Part shown: positions 45,566 to 56,261 of the stretch, one piece after another
Layout of the letters: each line of letters begins with the position of its first letter
Position numbering within the stretch: position 1 is the stretch's first letter
NCBI RefSeq assembly: GCF_018449525.1
Contig: NZ_JAAVUS010000004.1
Coordinates: 62,001-126,000, forward strand
Direction: 5' to 3'
DNA length: 64,000 bases
Source of the DNA: Bradyrhizobium sp. dw_78
GTDB taxonomy: Bacteria > Pseudomonadota > Alphaproteobacteria > Rhizobiales > Xanthobacteraceae
Translations under genes and position numbers: made by a program
Notes under the pieces: generated by a model
What the model was told of the DNA's origin: nothing
Database searches by the model: none
Seen by the model: the letters and a program-made list of their open reading frames with translations, nothing else

Positions 45566-45970
45566 TCAAGCCTGCTCGATCTCGACCAGCGCGCCTGAAA
45601 AATCCTTTGGATGCAGAAACAGCACCGGCTTGCCGTGAGCGCCGATCCTGGGCTCGCCGTCACCGAGCACCCGCGCGCCTTCCTTGATCAGGATATCGCG
45701 TGTGGCAATGATATCGGACACTTCGTAGCAGACGTGATGAATGCCGCCGTCGGCGTTGCGTTCGAGGAATTTGGCGATCGGCGAGGATTCGCCGAGCGGC
45801 TGAATGAATTCGATCTTGGTATTGGGCAGCGTCGCGAACACGGTGATGACGCCGTGCTCGGGCAGCGGCACGGCCTTTGAGATATCGGCACCGAACGCCG
45901 CGCCGTAGATCCTCGCGGCCTTCTCGGCATCCTTGACCGCGATCGCCACGTGATTGAGCCGACCCAGCAT
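45566..45970 (-). CDS. mce: Methylmalonyl-CoA epimerase
   Basis: 134 residues, vicinal-oxygen-chelate (glyoxalase) fold. Two beta-alpha-beta-beta-beta modules are seen: LGRLNHVAIAVKDAEKAARI and, near the middle, GGIHHVCYEVSDI, with metal ligands H7 and the second-module His and the C-terminal Glu (ALVEIEQA). It interconverts R- and S-methylmalonyl-CoA in propionate and branched-chain catabolism. Located 37 bases after rnj. Confidence 0.92.
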   Translation of the reverse strand: MLGRLNHVAIAVKDAEKAARIYGAAFGADISKAVPLPEHGVITVFATLPNTKIEFIQPLGESSPIAKFLERNADGGIHHVCYEVSDIIATRDILIKEGARVLGDGEPRIGAHGKPVLFLHPKDFSGALVEIEQA

Positions 45971-46007
45971 CGCATCCCCTCCGCTTTATATTCGCGTATG
46001 TTTTGCG

Positions 46008-47678
46008 TCACACCGTCAGAACATGAACGAGGCAAAGCGGCTTCTTGCCCCAATGCTCGTTCAGCGTGCCGCGCACCGCGCGGCGCACCGATTCCGCCAG
46101 CGCGTCGGGATCACGCCGTCGTGGCCGCGCCAGCCCCTCAATGGTAGAGACCACCACATCGAACACGATTTCGTCGAGCGTCTCTCCAGCCATATTCTTC
46201 TCGGGGATGCCGACGAGATCAACCTCGGGATCTTCCGCCAGTTCGCCCTTTTCGGTCATGGCGATGGCCACGAAGGCGCAACCGGCAAATCCCATCCGCC
46301 GCCGTTCCACGACCGCCCGCGACTTGGAATCCTCCAGGATCGAGCCGTCCTTATAGAGCCGGCCCGACGGCAGTTCGCCGATGATGCCAGGCTCTCCCGG
46401 CCCGAGCCTGACCAGGTCGCCGTTACGGCAAGTCAGCACCTTCGGCACGCCGCAGGCGCGGGCCAGACTCGCATGTTCGGACAGGTGCAATGCCTCGCCA
46501 TGAACGGGGATCAGCAGTTGCGGCCGGACCCACGAAATCATGTCGCGCAACTCGTCACGCCGCGGATGGCCGGAAACGTGGACCAGATGGGTGCGGTCGG
46601 TAATGACCTCGATACCCTGCGTCACCAGGCCGTTGATGATGGCGCCGACCGCCTTCTCATTGCCGGGAATGGTGCGCGAGGAGAAGATCACGCAATCACC
46701 CTTGTTGAGCGTCACTTCGGGATGATCGTCATTGGCGATGCGCGACAGCGCCGCGCGCGGCTCGCCCTGGCTTCCGGTGCAAAGCGCCAGCACCTTGTCG
46801 GGCGGAAAGTGACCGTAGAGATCGGCCCCGCGGAAATTCTGCACGCCATCGAGATGACCGGTTTCGCGCGCCACCTGCACCACCCGCTCCATGGCGCGGC
46901 CGACCACGACCACTTCGCGGCCGGCGAGCCGCGCCGCGTCCGCAACCGCGCGCAACCGAGCCACGTTGGAAGCAAAGGTGGTTACCGCGACGCGGCCTTT
47001 CGCGGCCTTCACGAGTTCGGCGATGGTCCGGGCGACTTCGGTTTCAGACGGCGAACGCCCTTCCCGCACCGCATTGGTGGAATCGCCGATCAACGCCAGC
47101 ACGCCGGCGTCGCCGAGTTCGCGCAGCCGCCGCTCGTCGGTCGGCGGCCCGATGATCGGCGTCGGATCGATTTTCCAGTCGCCGGTGTGCAACACGGTGC
47201 CGGCGGAAGTGTGGATCGCCAGCGCGTGCGCTTCCGGAATCGAATGCGCGACCGGAATGAATTCGACATTGAACGGGCCGAGATCGATGCGACCGCCGGA
47301 CGGCACGACCGTGACCGGAATCTTCGGCGGATTGCGCTCGGCCGCGCATTTGGCCTCGAACAGAGCGGCGCTGAATTTGGTCGCATAGACCGGGCATTGC
47401 AGCCGCGGCCAGAGGTCGATGATGGCGCCGAAATGATCTTCATGGGCGTGGGTCAGCACCAGACCGACCAGGTTCTTGCGCTCTTTTTCCAGAAACTTGA
47501 TGTCCGGCATGATGAGGTCAATGCCGGGCAAATGCTCCTCGTCGCCAAAGGAGACCCCGAGGTCAATCGCGAGCCACGAGCCCTGATGGCGGTTGCCGAG
47601 CCCATAGACCGACAGGTTCATGCCGATCTCGCCGACGCCACCGAGCGGCGCAAAGGTTAGTTCATCAGGTCGCGCCAT
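46008..47678 (-). CDS. rnj: Ribonuclease J
   Basis: 556 residues, metallo-beta-lactamase/beta-CASP RNase with 5'-exo and endonuclease activity in RNA maturation. The zinc motif is LTHAHEDHFGAIIDL (HxHxDH). Further motifs are VAHSIPEAHALAI, LHTGDWKID, IGDSTNAVREGRSPSE, TTFASNVARL, CTGSQGEPRAAL and VHVSGHPRRDEL, ending PVHGEALHL and a C-terminal dimerisation domain. The ATG shares a base with the birA stop, so translation is coupled. Confidence 0.95.
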   Translation of the reverse strand: MARPDELTFAPLGGVGEIGMNLSVYGLGNRHQGSWLAIDLGVSFGDEEHLPGIDLIMPDIKFLEKERKNLVGLVLTHAHEDHFGAIIDLWPRLQCPVYATKFSAALFEAKCAAERNPPKIPVTVVPSGGRIDLGPFNVEFIPVAHSIPEAHALAIHTSAGTVLHTGDWKIDPTPIIGPPTDERRLRELGDAGVLALIGDSTNAVREGRSPSETEVARTIAELVKAAKGRVAVTTFASNVARLRAVADAARLAGREVVVVGRAMERVVQVARETGHLDGVQNFRGADLYGHFPPDKVLALCTGSQGEPRAALSRIANDDHPEVTLNKGDCVIFSSRTIPGNEKAVGAIINGLVTQGIEVITDRTHLVHVSGHPRRDELRDMISWVRPQLLIPVHGEALHLSEHASLARACGVPKVLTCRNGDLVRLGPGEPGIIGELPSGRLYKDGSILEDSKSRAVVERRRMGFAGCAFVAIAMTEKGELAEDPEVDLVGIPEKNMAGETLDEIVFDVVVSTIEGLARPRRRDPDALAESVRRAVRGTLNEHWGKKPLCLVHVLTV

Positions 47679-48493
47679 CAGGCTGCCCCCACGGAAGCCG
47701 CCGAGCCGAAATAAACGTCACCGGCGGCGATCGGTACACACCGGCCATCAGACGTTCTTACGATCAAACAGCCGGTTTCATCCAGCGTTTCGAATATGCC
47801 CTCAATCGGCGCATTGCCGGTATGAACGGCAACCTTGCTGCCCAGTCCGGCGGCGCGCTGCAACCAGAGTTTCCGGATGGCATCGAAGCCACGGCCATTG
47901 TCCCAGATATCGCGGAACTCGACCCAGGCATCCGACAGCGCGGCAAACAGATCCTCTGCGCCGATCTGCACGCCGAGCGCGGCTAGCGAAGTCGCGGGCG
48001 TCGGCGTGCCCTCGGGCGCGGCAACGACATTGGTGCCGATCCCGACCACGACCGCCAGCCTGTTATCGGCCACGGCCTCGGCTTCCAGCAGGATGCCGGC
48101 AAGCTTCTTCGCGCCGGCGAGGACGTCATTGGGCCATTTCAACGAGAACTTCAGCTGGTCCGATCCCCCGGACCGGAGCGCGGCTTCGATGCTGACCTTT
48201 TGCAGGGCCTGCTCGAGCGCAAGCCCGGCGGCGAATCCCAGCGTCGCCGCGATGGCAGGCGATACATCGATCACCTCCAGGATGCTGCTGGCGAGATTAC
48301 CGCGCGGCGCGATCCAGGGACGGTGCCGCCGGCCACGCCCAGCCGTCTGCTCCGAGGTGACGAACCACATCGGGCCGCACACACCATCACGCGCGCATCC
48401 CATCGCTTCCGCGTTGGTCGAACCGATCTGGTCGAAGGTGGCGAGCCGGTAACCCGCCGATATGGCTCGTGGACCGAGCGCGAATGCCATCAA
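47678..48493 (-). CDS. birA: Biotin--[acetyl-CoA-carboxylase] ligase (monofunctional BirA)
   Basis: 271 residues without the N-terminal DNA-binding domain of E. coli BirA, hence a ligase only. Seen: [12 protein letters not shown], the biotin/AMP loop [39 protein letters not shown] and VVGIGTNV, then a C-terminal SH3-like domain. It attaches biotin to carboxyl-carrier proteins. It overlaps nuoN by four bases, an order conserved in relatives. Confidence 0.93.
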   Translation of the reverse strand: MMAFALGPRAISAGYRLATFDQIGSTNAEAMGCARDGVCGPMWFVTSEQTAGRGRRHRPWIAPRGNLASSILEVIDVSPAIAATLGFAAGLALEQALQKVSIEAALRSGGSDQLKFSLKWPNDVLAGAKKLAGILLEAEAVADNRLAVVVGIGTNVVAAPEGTPTPATSLAALGVQIGAEDLFAALSDAWVEFRDIWDNGRGFDAIRKLWLQRAAGLGSKVAVHTGNAPIEGIFETLDETGCLIVRTSDGRCVPIAAGDVYFGSAASVGAA

Positions 48494-49926
48494 AAAAGCG
48501 ACTGCGCGGCGGCCGTTGCAGCGCTTAACAACGGTCCTGGATAAAAGCAGAACAAGAGATTGAAGAGGCCCGCGACCGCCAGCACCGGCCGCAGCTCGGC
48601 GCGCATCGGATCGAGCTTGGTGAGCGGGTCATCGAAATACATCACCTTGACAATGCGGAGATAGTAAAACGCGCCGACCACGCTGGTGAGGACACCGATA
48701 ACGGACAGCGTGAACAGACCGGCCTTGATGGCAGCGGAAAACACGTAGAATTTTCCGAAGAAGCCCGCCAGCGGCGGCACGCCGGCCAGCGAGAACAAGA
48801 GCATCGCAAAGAGAAAAGCCAGCATCGGATTGGTGCGCGACAGACCTGCGAAGTCGCTAATGTTTTCAACATGCTGTCCGTTGCGCTTCATGGTCAGGAT
48901 CACCGTGAAGGTGCCGAGCGTCATCGCCACATAGATTGCGATATAGACCAACACGCCCTGCGTGCCCTCGGCTGTGCCGGCGGCAAGCCCCACCAGCGCA
49001 AAACCCATATGGCCGATCGAGGAATAGGCCATCAGCCGCTTGATGTTCGTCTGCCCGATGGCGGCGAACGATCCCAGCGCCATCGAGGCGATCGAGACGA
49101 ACACCACGATCTGCTGCCATTGCGAGATGATGCCGGGAAAGGCCGTGAGCGCGACACGGGTGAACACCGCGAGCGCGGCGACCTTCGGCGCGGATGCGAA
49201 GAAGGCTGTCACCGGTGTCGGCGCGCCTTCATAGACGTCCGGTGTCCACATGTGGAACGGCACCGCCGATATCTTGAAGCAGAGCCCGGCGAGCAGAAAC
49301 ACCAGACCGAACACGATACCGATACTGCCGGTCTTCACCGCGGCCGCGATGCCGGCGAAAGCGACGGTGCCGGTGAAACCGTAGATCAGCGAGGCGCCGT
49401 AGAGCAGCATGCCCGAGGACAGCGCGCCGAGTACGAAATATTTCAGGCCGGCTTCGGTCGATTTGGCGTTGTCGCGGTTGCTCGCCGCGACCACGTAAAG
49501 CGCAAGGCTCATCAGTTCGAGCCCGAGATACAGCATGATGAGATCGCCGGCCGAGATCAGCACCATCATGCCGAGCGTCGAAAGCAGCACCAGAACGGCG
49601 TATTCGAAGATGCGCCGGGACGGATCGGACAGGAATTCAAACGAAAGCACCAGCGTGACCGCCGAGCCGATCAGCGCCAGGATCTTCAGGAAGCGGGCAA
49701 AGCCATCGACAATGAAGCTGCCATTGAACGTCGTGAGCTTCCCGGCCGGCAGCATCAATTCCAGTACGCCGACCACGACCAGCAGGCAGATCGCAAGTCC
49801 CGTGACCACGCCGGTCATCTGCTGGCCCCGATAGGCACCGATCATCAGCAACACCATGGCGCCGACGGCCAGCACCAGCTCCGGCAGCACCGGCAGCAAC
49901 TGATAACCTGCACTCTCAAAGCTCAT
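48490..49926 (-). CDS. nuoN: NADH-quinone oxidoreductase subunit N
   Basis: 478 residues, antiporter-like membrane subunit of complex I with about 14 helices. Recognisable parts: [60 protein letters not shown] with the discontinuous helix and key lysine, and [20 protein letters not shown]. Start ATG 49926 gives [19 protein letters not shown]. About 120 bases containing a palindromic repeat separate it from nuoM. Confidence 0.96.
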   Translation of the reverse strand: MSFESAGYQLLPVLPELVLAVGAMVLLMIGAYRGQQMTGVVTGLAICLLVVVGVLELMLPAGKLTTFNGSFIVDGFARFLKILALIGSAVTLVLSFEFLSDPSRRIFEYAVLVLLSTLGMMVLISAGDLIMLYLGLELMSLALYVVAASNRDNAKSTEAGLKYFVLGALSSGMLLYGASLIYGFTGTVAFAGIAAAVKTGSIGIVFGLVFLLAGLCFKISAVPFHMWTPDVYEGAPTPVTAFFASAPKVAALAVFTRVALTAFPGIISQWQQIVVFVSIASMALGSFAAIGQTNIKRLMAYSSIGHMGFALVGLAAGTAEGTQGVLVYIAIYVAMTLGTFTVILTMKRNGQHVENISDFAGLSRTNPMLAFLFAMLLFSLAGVPPLAGFFGKFYVFSAAIKAGLFTLSVIGVLTSVVGAFYYLRIVKVMYFDDPLTKLDPMRAELRPVLAVAGLFNLLFCFYPGPLLSAATAAAQSLF

Positions 49927-49990
49927 GACGTTGTCCTGATCTGGACCCCGGCTCCGATGCAAATCAGATCCGGGGCACTCCCCTCTTTAG

Positions 49991-50040
49991 TCTGACGCGC
50001 GATCATCGCGCGAACCGATTCCATTTCGCTCCAAAGCGAC
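49991..50040. repeat. Diverged palindromic repeat between nuoM and nuoN
   Basis: It contains the perfect palindrome CGCGCGATCATCGCGCG (49996-50012) followed by AACCG and TTCGC blocks spaced as in the 53-bp repeat found near 25.4 and 35.0 kb. It is probably a divergent member and may fold in the nuo mRNA. Confidence 0.5.
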
Positions 50041-50047
50041 CTGGCCT

Positions 50048-51553
50048 TCACTGCACCAGCGCTGCGGCCTGCGTCGTCAGCGCGTGGCTGTAATTGGCGA
50101 CGAGCTGCTGCACCGATGCCGCCGACATGTCGAGCACCGGCTTCGGATAAACGCCGAACAGGATGGTGAGCGCCACCAGCGGCACCAGTAACAGGCATTC
50201 GCGGAAGGTAAGATCCTTGATGGTCGCGAGCGACGGATTCACCAGCGCGCCGAACACCACCTTGCGGTACAGCCACAGCGCATAGGCCGCCGACAGGATC
50301 ACGCCGGTGGTGGCGAAGAAGGCGGTCGGCAGCGAGACCTTGAAGGTGCCGAGCAGCGTCATGAACTCGCCGATGAAGCCTGACGTGCCTGGCAAGCCGA
50401 CATTGGCCATGGTGAACACCATGAACACCAGCGCGTAGAGCGGCATCCGGTTGACGAGGCCGCCATAGGCCGCGATCTCGCGGGTGTGCATGCGGTCGTA
50501 GACGATACCGACGCACAGGAACAGCGCCCCCGACACGATACCGTGGGAGATCATCTGGAACACGCCGCCCGCGACACCCTGCATGGTGCCCGCGAAAATA
50601 CCCATCGTAACGAAGCCCATATGGGCGACCGACGAATAGGCGATCAGCTTCTTCATGTCCTCCTGCATCAGCGCCACCAGCGAGGTGTAGATGATGGCGA
50701 TGGTCGACAGCGAGAAAATCAGCGGCGCAAAGTCGTGCGAGGCCAGCGGGAACATCGGCAACGAGAAGCGCAGGAAGCCGTAGCCACCCATCTTCAACAT
50801 GATCGCGGCCAGAATCACCGAAGCTGCGGTTGGCGCCTCGACATGAGCATCGGGAAGCCAGGTATGCACCGGCCACATCGGCATCTTCACCGCAAAGGAA
50901 GCAAAGAACGCCAGCCACGCCCAGGTCTGCAGGCTGCGCGGCACGGCTGTGTGCATCAGCGTCGGAATATCGGTGGTCGCTGCATTCCAGTACAGCGCCA
51001 TGATCGCCAGCAGCATCAGGACGGAGCCGAGGAACGTATAGAGGAAGAACTTGAAGCTGGCATAGACCCGGCGCGGACCGCCCCATATTCCGATGATCAG
51101 GAACATCGGGATCAGGCCGCCCTCGAAGAACAGGTAGAACAGCACGAGATCGAGCGAAGAGAACGTGCCGACCATCAGCGTTTCCAGCACCAGGAACGCC
51201 ATCATGTATTCGCGCACGCGCATCGTCACCGATTTCCAGCTCGCCACGATGCAGAACGGCATCAAGGCGGTGGTCAGGATGACGAACGGCAGCGAAATGC
51301 CGTCGACGCCCATGTGATAGGTGATGGCGCTGGCGAGCCATGGCGATCTCTCGACGAACTGGAAGTCCGGATTCGAGGGATCGAAGCGCAGCACCAAGAT
51401 CACCGACACGGCGAATGTGATCAGCGTGGTCCACAGCGCGATCCAGCGCGCATTGCGCCGCGTCGCGTCATCGTCGCCGGGGAGAATGTAAACCAGCAGC
51501 GCGCCGACCAGCGGCAGGAAGGTGACGACGGAAAGAATGGGCCAGGTTGTCAT
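50048..51553 (-). CDS. nuoM: NADH-quinone oxidoreductase subunit M
   Basis: 501 residues, antiporter-like subunit with about 14 helices. Seen: [40 protein letters not shown] with the conserved Glu, [20 protein letters not shown] with the helix-break Lys, [17 protein letters not shown] [20 protein letters not shown], and [15 protein letters not shown]. It follows nuoL with no gap. Confidence 0.97.
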   Translation of the reverse strand: MTTWPILSVVTFLPLVGALLVYILPGDDDATRRNARWIALWTTLITFAVSVILVLRFDPSNPDFQFVERSPWLASAITYHMGVDGISLPFVILTTALMPFCIVASWKSVTMRVREYMMAFLVLETLMVGTFSSLDLVLFYLFFEGGLIPMFLIIGIWGGPRRVYASFKFFLYTFLGSVLMLLAIMALYWNAATTDIPTLMHTAVPRSLQTWAWLAFFASFAVKMPMWPVHTWLPDAHVEAPTAASVILAAIMLKMGGYGFLRFSLPMFPLASHDFAPLIFSLSTIAIIYTSLVALMQEDMKKLIAYSSVAHMGFVTMGIFAGTMQGVAGGVFQMISHGIVSGALFLCVGIVYDRMHTREIAAYGGLVNRMPLYALVFMVFTMANVGLPGTSGFIGEFMTLLGTFKVSLPTAFFATTGVILSAAYALWLYRKVVFGALVNPSLATIKDLTFRECLLLVPLVALTILFGVYPKPVLDMSAASVQQLVANYSHALTTQAAALVQ

Positions 51554-53668
51554 TTACTGGCCTCCCACGCCGAACATGAACCAGGTGATCAATCCGGCAA
51601 CCCCGATCAGCATCGCGAAAGCATAGTGATAGAGATAGCCGGTCTGCAGCCGCACCACGTTACGGGTCACATCAAGCACCCACGCCGACACGCCGTCGGG
51701 TCCGAAGCCGTCGATGACGTAGCCATCGCCGAATTTCCACAGGAAGCGCCCGATCCATTTCGCCGGACGGACGAAGATCAGATCGTACAGCTCATCGAAA
51801 TACCACTTGTTGAGCAGGAACTGATAGAGCCCCGGCTGCGACCTGGCGAGTGCTTCCGGCAGATAGGGCCTGCGGATGTAGAACAGGTAGGAAACCCCGA
51901 GCCCCAACGCCATCATCACGAACGGCAGATATCCGAGCAGATTAGGCATCTGCTCCATGTCTTCGAAGATATGCGGGTTCATCTTCAGCGATTCCCGGAA
52001 GAAGCCCTCGGCACCAGGGCCGACGAACAATTCCTTGAACGGATAACCCGCCGCAATCGAACCGACCGCGAGGATACCGATCGGGATCAACATCCAGATC
52101 GGGCTCTCATGCGCCGCTTCGTAATGTTTCCGATCATGCGGCTCTCCGAAGAAAGTCTTGAAGATCAGGCGCCAGGAATAAAACGACGTCAGACCGGCGG
52201 CTGCGATGGTCAGGAGGTAGGCATAGGTCGAGAACGGATTATGCGAGGCATAGGCGGATTCGATGATCGCGTCCTTGGAGAAATAACCCGCGAACAGCGG
52301 AAAGCCCGTCAAGGCCAGCGTGCCGATGCACATCACCGTGAAGGTGTAGGGAATCTTGCGCCAGAGCCCGCCCATGTTGCGGATGTCCTGCTCGTGATGC
52401 ATCGCATAGATCACGGAGCCCGAGCCCAGGAACAGCAGCGCCTTGAAGAAGGCATGCGTGAACAGATGGAACATGCCGACGGAGTAAGCCCCGGCCCCCA
52501 TCGCCACGAACATGTAGCCGAGCTGCGAACAGGTCGAATAGGCGACGATCCGCTTGATGTCGTTCTGCACCAGGCCGATGGTGGCCGCGAAGAAAGCCGT
52601 GGTGGCGCCGAAGAACATCACCACCGCCTGCGCGGTCGGCGATAGCTCAAACAACGGCGACAGCCGCGCCACCATGAACACGCCGGCGGTGACCATCGTT
52701 GCCGCATGGATCAGCGCGGAGACCGGCGTCGGACCTTCCATCGCGTCCGGCAACCAGGTGTGCAGCAGGAACTGCGCCGATTTGCCCATCGCCCCCATGA
52801 ACAGAAGCAAACAGGTGAAGGTCAGCGCATCCACCTGCCAGCCGAAGAAATCGATGGTCTTGCCGACAACGCCCGGCGCGCCGGCAAAGATCGTCTCGAA
52901 ATCGGTCGAACCGATCAGTGCAAAGACCGCGAAAATACCGAGCGCAAAACCGAAATCTCCGACCCGGTTGACCACGAAAGCCTTGATCGCCGCCGCATTC
53001 GCCGACGGCTTCTGATACCAGAATCCGATCAGCAGATAGCTCGCCAAACCGACGCCTTCCCACCCGAAAAACAGCTGTACCAGATTGTCAGCGGTCACCA
53101 GCATCAGCATCGCGAAGGTAAACAGCGACAGATATCCGAAGAAGCGCGGCCGATTCGGATCCTCGTCCATGTAGCCGATCGAATAGAAATGCACGAGCGA
53201 CGACACGGTCGTCACCACCACCAGCATCACCGCCGTCAGCGTATCGACCCGCAGCGACCACGCCACCTGAAGATCGCCCGAGGTGATCCAGGGGAACAAG
53301 GCAATCCGTGCATCGTGATGCATGAAGCCGACATCGACAAAGGTGATCCAGGACAACACCGCCGATGTAATCAAGAGGCAGGTCGTGATCAGTTCCGCGG
53401 CGCGCGACCCTACGGCCGGCGGCTCTACCGCATGATGATCGTCGTGACCGTGATCGTCATGCGCCATCGGTTCATCATGGCTTGCATGAATGACCGCAGC
53501 GTCCGCGTTGACCGGCGTGGTGCCGTGCGATGCGGTGTCGTGGCCGTGTGCGAGGTCATGATGATCGACCGTGTCGCCGCTCGGATTGCGCGCATGCGCG
53601 CCGAAGATCGCGATCAGCCCCGCCAGCAGCGCGCCGATCAACGGCAGAAAGACGATTGCCTGGATCAT
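51554..53668 (-). CDS. nuoL: NADH-quinone oxidoreductase subunit L
   Basis: 704 residues, the distal proton-pumping subunit. A His/Asp-rich insert near residues 35-85 ([23 protein letters not shown]) is unusual and may bind metal or simply be variable. Core motifs: [80 protein letters not shown] and the long lateral C-terminal helix. Start ATG 53668 ([17 protein letters not shown]). Confidence 0.96.
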   Translation of the reverse strand: MIQAIVFLPLIGALLAGLIAIFGAHARNPSGDTVDHHDLAHGHDTASHGTTPVNADAAVIHASHDEPMAHDDHGHDDHHAVEPPAVGSRAAELITTCLLITSAVLSWITFVDVGFMHHDARIALFPWITSGDLQVAWSLRVDTLTAVMLVVVTTVSSLVHFYSIGYMDEDPNRPRFFGYLSLFTFAMLMLVTADNLVQLFFGWEGVGLASYLLIGFWYQKPSANAAAIKAFVVNRVGDFGFALGIFAVFALIGSTDFETIFAGAPGVVGKTIDFFGWQVDALTFTCLLLFMGAMGKSAQFLLHTWLPDAMEGPTPVSALIHAATMVTAGVFMVARLSPLFELSPTAQAVVMFFGATTAFFAATIGLVQNDIKRIVAYSTCSQLGYMFVAMGAGAYSVGMFHLFTHAFFKALLFLGSGSVIYAMHHEQDIRNMGGLWRKIPYTFTVMCIGTLALTGFPLFAGYFSKDAIIESAYASHNPFSTYAYLLTIAAAGLTSFYSWRLIFKTFFGEPHDRKHYEAAHESPIWMLIPIGILAVGSIAAGYPFKELFVGPGAEGFFRESLKMNPHIFEDMEQMPNLLGYLPFVMMALGLGVSYLFYIRRPYLPEALARSQPGLYQFLLNKWYFDELYDLIFVRPAKWIGRFLWKFGDGYVIDGFGPDGVSAWVLDVTRNVVRLQTGYLYHYAFAMLIGVAGLITWFMFGVGGQ

Positions 53669-53682
53669 GACCACGCCTCTTT

Positions 53683-53729
53683 GCACATGATCTCATCGGA
53701 AAACCGGTAGCCATTTTTCCGGATCATGC
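53683..53729. repeat. Palindromic intergenic repeat between nuoK and nuoL
   Basis: ATGATC...GGAAAA-CCGGTAGCCA-TTTTTCC-GGATCAT forms imperfect inverted arms, ending GCATGATCC on the minus strand. It resembles a very common Bradyrhizobium-type palindromic repeat, and its hairpin would lie in the nuo transcript. Confidence 0.6.
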
Positions 53730-53731
53730 GT

Positions 53732-54040
53732 TTAGCCCTTCATCAGATTGACGTCTTCAACCGCGATCGAACCGCGGCTGCGGAAATACACCACCAGCAC
53801 CGCAAGCCCGATCGCCGCTTCGGCGGCGGCCACCGTCAGCACCAGCAGCGCGAACACCTGGCCGACGATATCGCCGATGAAGGTCGAAAACGCCACCAGG
53901 TTGATATTGACCGCGAGCAGGATCAGCTCGATCGACATCAGGATGACGATGATGTTCTTGCGGTTGAGGAAGATGCCGAGAATCCCGAGCGTGAACAGGA
54001 TCGCGCCGACGGCGAGGTAATGTCCAAGGCCGATCGTCAT
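53732..54040 (-). CDS. nuoK: NADH-quinone oxidoreductase subunit K
   Basis: 102 residues, three helices ([60 protein letters not shown]) with the two conserved buried glutamates (in MSIELILL and AAAEAAIG) of the proton path. It overlaps nuoJ by four bases (ATGA). Confidence 0.97.
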   Translation of the reverse strand: MTIGLGHYLAVGAILFTLGILGIFLNRKNIIVILMSIELILLAVNINLVAFSTFIGDIVGQVFALLVLTVAAAEAAIGLAVLVVYFRSRGSIAVEDVNLMKG

Positions 54041-54675
54041 TGCACCCACTCCGCCGCATCCGCGTCCTGCAAGCCCTGTCCCGCCGACACCTTGCGGAGG
54101 CTCATCGCAAGCTCCGGCGTCCGCGCATTCTGCACACTGATATTCTGGCGCTTGACGCTGGCCTTGTGCCGCAGCGTCAGCACGATCGCGCCGATCATCG
54201 CCACCAGCAGCACCATGCTTGAGAGCTGGAAGTAATGAATATACTTGGTGTAGAGCACCAGACCGAGCGCCTCGGTGTTGCTGACATTGGCCGGGATGGC
54301 CGAGGTGATCGATTTGGCGACGTTGGGGTTGATCACCCAGCTGCCACCGACCAGCAGCAGTTCGGCCAGAAAGATCCCGCCGATCACGAGCCCGACCGGC
54401 AGATATTGACTGAAGCCCTCGCGCAACTCGGCGAAATCGACGTCGAGCATCATGATCACGAACAGGAACAGGACGGCGACTGCGCCGACATAGACCACGA
54501 CCAGGATCATCGCCAGGAATTCCGCGCCCATCAGCACGAACAGGCCGGATGCATTGACGAAAGCCAGGATCAGGAACAACACCGAATGCACGGGATTGCG
54601 CGACACAATCACCATGACGGCGGATGCGACGCAAATGGCCGCGAACAGATAAAAGAACAACGCCGAAAGGATCAT
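54037..54675 (-). CDS. nuoJ: NADH-quinone oxidoreductase subunit J
   Basis: 212 residues with five helices: [60 protein letters not shown] containing the helix-three pi-bulge region, then two more before a polar C-terminus. Membrane arm, next to nuoI with a 9-base gap. Confidence 0.96.
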   Translation of the reverse strand: MILSALFFYLFAAICVASAVMVIVSRNPVHSVLFLILAFVNASGLFVLMGAEFLAMILVVVYVGAVAVLFLFVIMMLDVDFAELREGFSQYLPVGLVIGGIFLAELLLVGGSWVINPNVAKSITSAIPANVSNTEALGLVLYTKYIHYFQLSSMVLLVAMIGAIVLTLRHKASVKRQNISVQNARTPELAMSLRKVSAGQGLQDADAAEWVQ

Positions 54676-54684
54676 GCCCTCACC

Positions 54685-55173
54685 TCACCGGTACGGCGCG
54701 TCGAGTTCGATTGATTTTGCAATCTCGCGCTCCCAGCGGTCGCCATTGGCGAGCAGCTTCGCCTTGTCATAATAGAGTTCCTCGCGGGTCTCGGTCGCGA
54801 ATTCGAAATTCGGTCCCTCGACGATGGCATCGACCGGGCAGGCTTCCTGGCACAGCCCGCAATAGATGCATTTCACCATATCGATGTCATAGCGGACGGT
54901 GCGGCGGGTACCGTCGTTGCGGCGCGGGCCGGCCTCGATGGTGATCGCCTGCGCCGGGCAGATCGCCTCGCACAGCTTGCAGGCGATGCAGCGCTCCTCG
55001 CCGTTCGGATAGCGGCGCAAAGCGTGTTCGCCCCGGAAGCGCGGCGAAATCGGCCCCTTCTCGAAGGGATAGTTCAAGGTCGGCTTCGGCTGGAAGAAAT
55101 AGCGCATGGCGAGAAAGAACGCCGATACGAATTCCGACAGCAGCAGCGAGCGGGCTGAAGCGTTGACACTCAT
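54685..55173 (-). CDS. nuoI: NADH-quinone oxidoreductase subunit I (8Fe ferredoxin)
   Basis: 162 residues. Two [4Fe-4S] motifs, [17 protein letters not shown] and [19 protein letters not shown], ligate clusters N6a/N6b. The N-terminal amphipathic helix and [17 protein letters not shown] are standard. ATG 55173 is chosen; the upstream in-frame stretch belongs to the nuoH end. Confidence 0.97.
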   Translation of the reverse strand: MSVNASARSLLLSEFVSAFFLAMRYFFQPKPTLNYPFEKGPISPRFRGEHALRRYPNGEERCIACKLCEAICPAQAITIEAGPRRNDGTRRTVRYDIDMVKCIYCGLCQEACPVDAIVEGPNFEFATETREELYYDKAKLLANGDRWEREIAKSIELDAPYR

Positions 55174-55180
55174 GACAACC

Positions 55181-56251
55181 TCATTTCGGCGCGATCCCGG
55201 CGAATTCCAGCACACCGGCGACGATCACCACCATCGCCAGCGACAACGGCAGGAACACCTTCCAGCCGAGCCGCATCAGTTGATCGTAGCGGTAGCGCGG
55301 CACGATCGCCTTCGCCATCGCAAACAGGAAGAACATGAAGAAAAGCTTCAGCGCGAACCAGATCACCCCGGGTATCCAGGTGAACGGCGGCAGCGCAATC
55401 GGCGGCAGCCAGCCGCCCAGGAACAGGATCGTCGCCATCGCGCACATCGTAGTGATCGCGACATATTCGCCGAGCATGAACAGGAGATACGGCGTCGAGC
55501 CGTATTCAACCATGAAGCCGGCCACCAGTTCCGATTCGGCTTCCACCAGATCGAATGGCGGACGGTTGGTTTCGGCCAGCGCCGAGACGTAGAAGACCAC
55601 GAACATCGGAAACAACGGCCACACGTACCAGTTCAGGAACGTCAGTTGCGGCAAACCGATCAGGCCGCCGAATCCGCGGGTGTTCTGCGCTTCGACCACG
55701 GCCGAGAGATTGAGCGATCCCGCGCACAGCAGGACCGTGATGATGACGAAGCCGATCGAGACTTCGTAACTCACCATCTGCGCCGCAGAGCGAAGGGCCG
55801 CGAGGAACGGGTATTTCGAATTCGACGACCATCCGGCCATGATGATGCCGTAGATCGACAGCGAGGAGATCGCGAAGATATAGAGCACCCCGACATTGAT
55901 GTCGGAGATCACCCAGCCGAGATTCATCGGGATCACGGCCCAGGCCGCCAGCGCCAGCACGCAGGACACCAGCGGCGCCAGCAGGAATATGCCCTTGTTG
56001 GAGCCGGCCGGGATGATCGGCTCCTTCAGCACGAACTTCAACAGATCGGCAAAGGACTGGAACAGGCCAAACGGGCCGACCACGTTGGGGCCGCGCCGAA
56101 TCTGCACCGCCGCCCAGATCTTGCGGTCGGCGAGCAGGATGTAGGCGATCGCGACCAAGAGCACCACGAGCAGCAACAGGCTCTCGGCGACCATGATGAT
56201 CAGCGGCCAGAGAAAACCGGTCCAGAACGCGCTTGCGAAGAATTCAGCCAT
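55181..56251 (-). CDS. nuoH: NADH-quinone oxidoreductase subunit H
   Basis: 356 residues with eight helices, forming the quinone chamber. Seen: [20 protein letters not shown], the charged loop [36 protein letters not shown] with the E-rich quinone loop, [16 protein letters not shown] and [20 protein letters not shown]. Confidence 0.97.
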   Translation of the reverse strand: MAEFFASAFWTGFLWPLIIMVAESLLLLVVLLVAIAYILLADRKIWAAVQIRRGPNVVGPFGLFQSFADLLKFVLKEPIIPAGSNKGIFLLAPLVSCVLALAAWAVIPMNLGWVISDINVGVLYIFAISSLSIYGIIMAGWSSNSKYPFLAALRSAAQMVSYEVSIGFVIITVLLCAGSLNLSAVVEAQNTRGFGGLIGLPQLTFLNWYVWPLFPMFVVFYVSALAETNRPPFDLVEAESELVAGFMVEYGSTPYLLFMLGEYVAITTMCAMATILFLGGWLPPIALPPFTWIPGVIWFALKLFFMFFLFAMAKAIVPRYRYDQLMRLGWKVFLPLSLAMVVIVAGVLEFAGIAPK

Positions 56252-56261
56252 CAGGTCACGC

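Noticed and set aside
45954..47660. 568-codon open frame opposite rnj
   Set aside because: Antisense shadow of RNase J; no motif, no ribosome site.
49927..50047. Terminator between nuoM and nuoN
   Set aside because: The CGCGCGAT palindrome has no T-run and resembles the dispersed repeat; nuoN and birA continue in the same direction.
50486..52645. 719-codon open frame opposite nuoM/nuoL
   Set aside because: Antisense shadow spanning two real genes; extreme His/Arg/Gln content.
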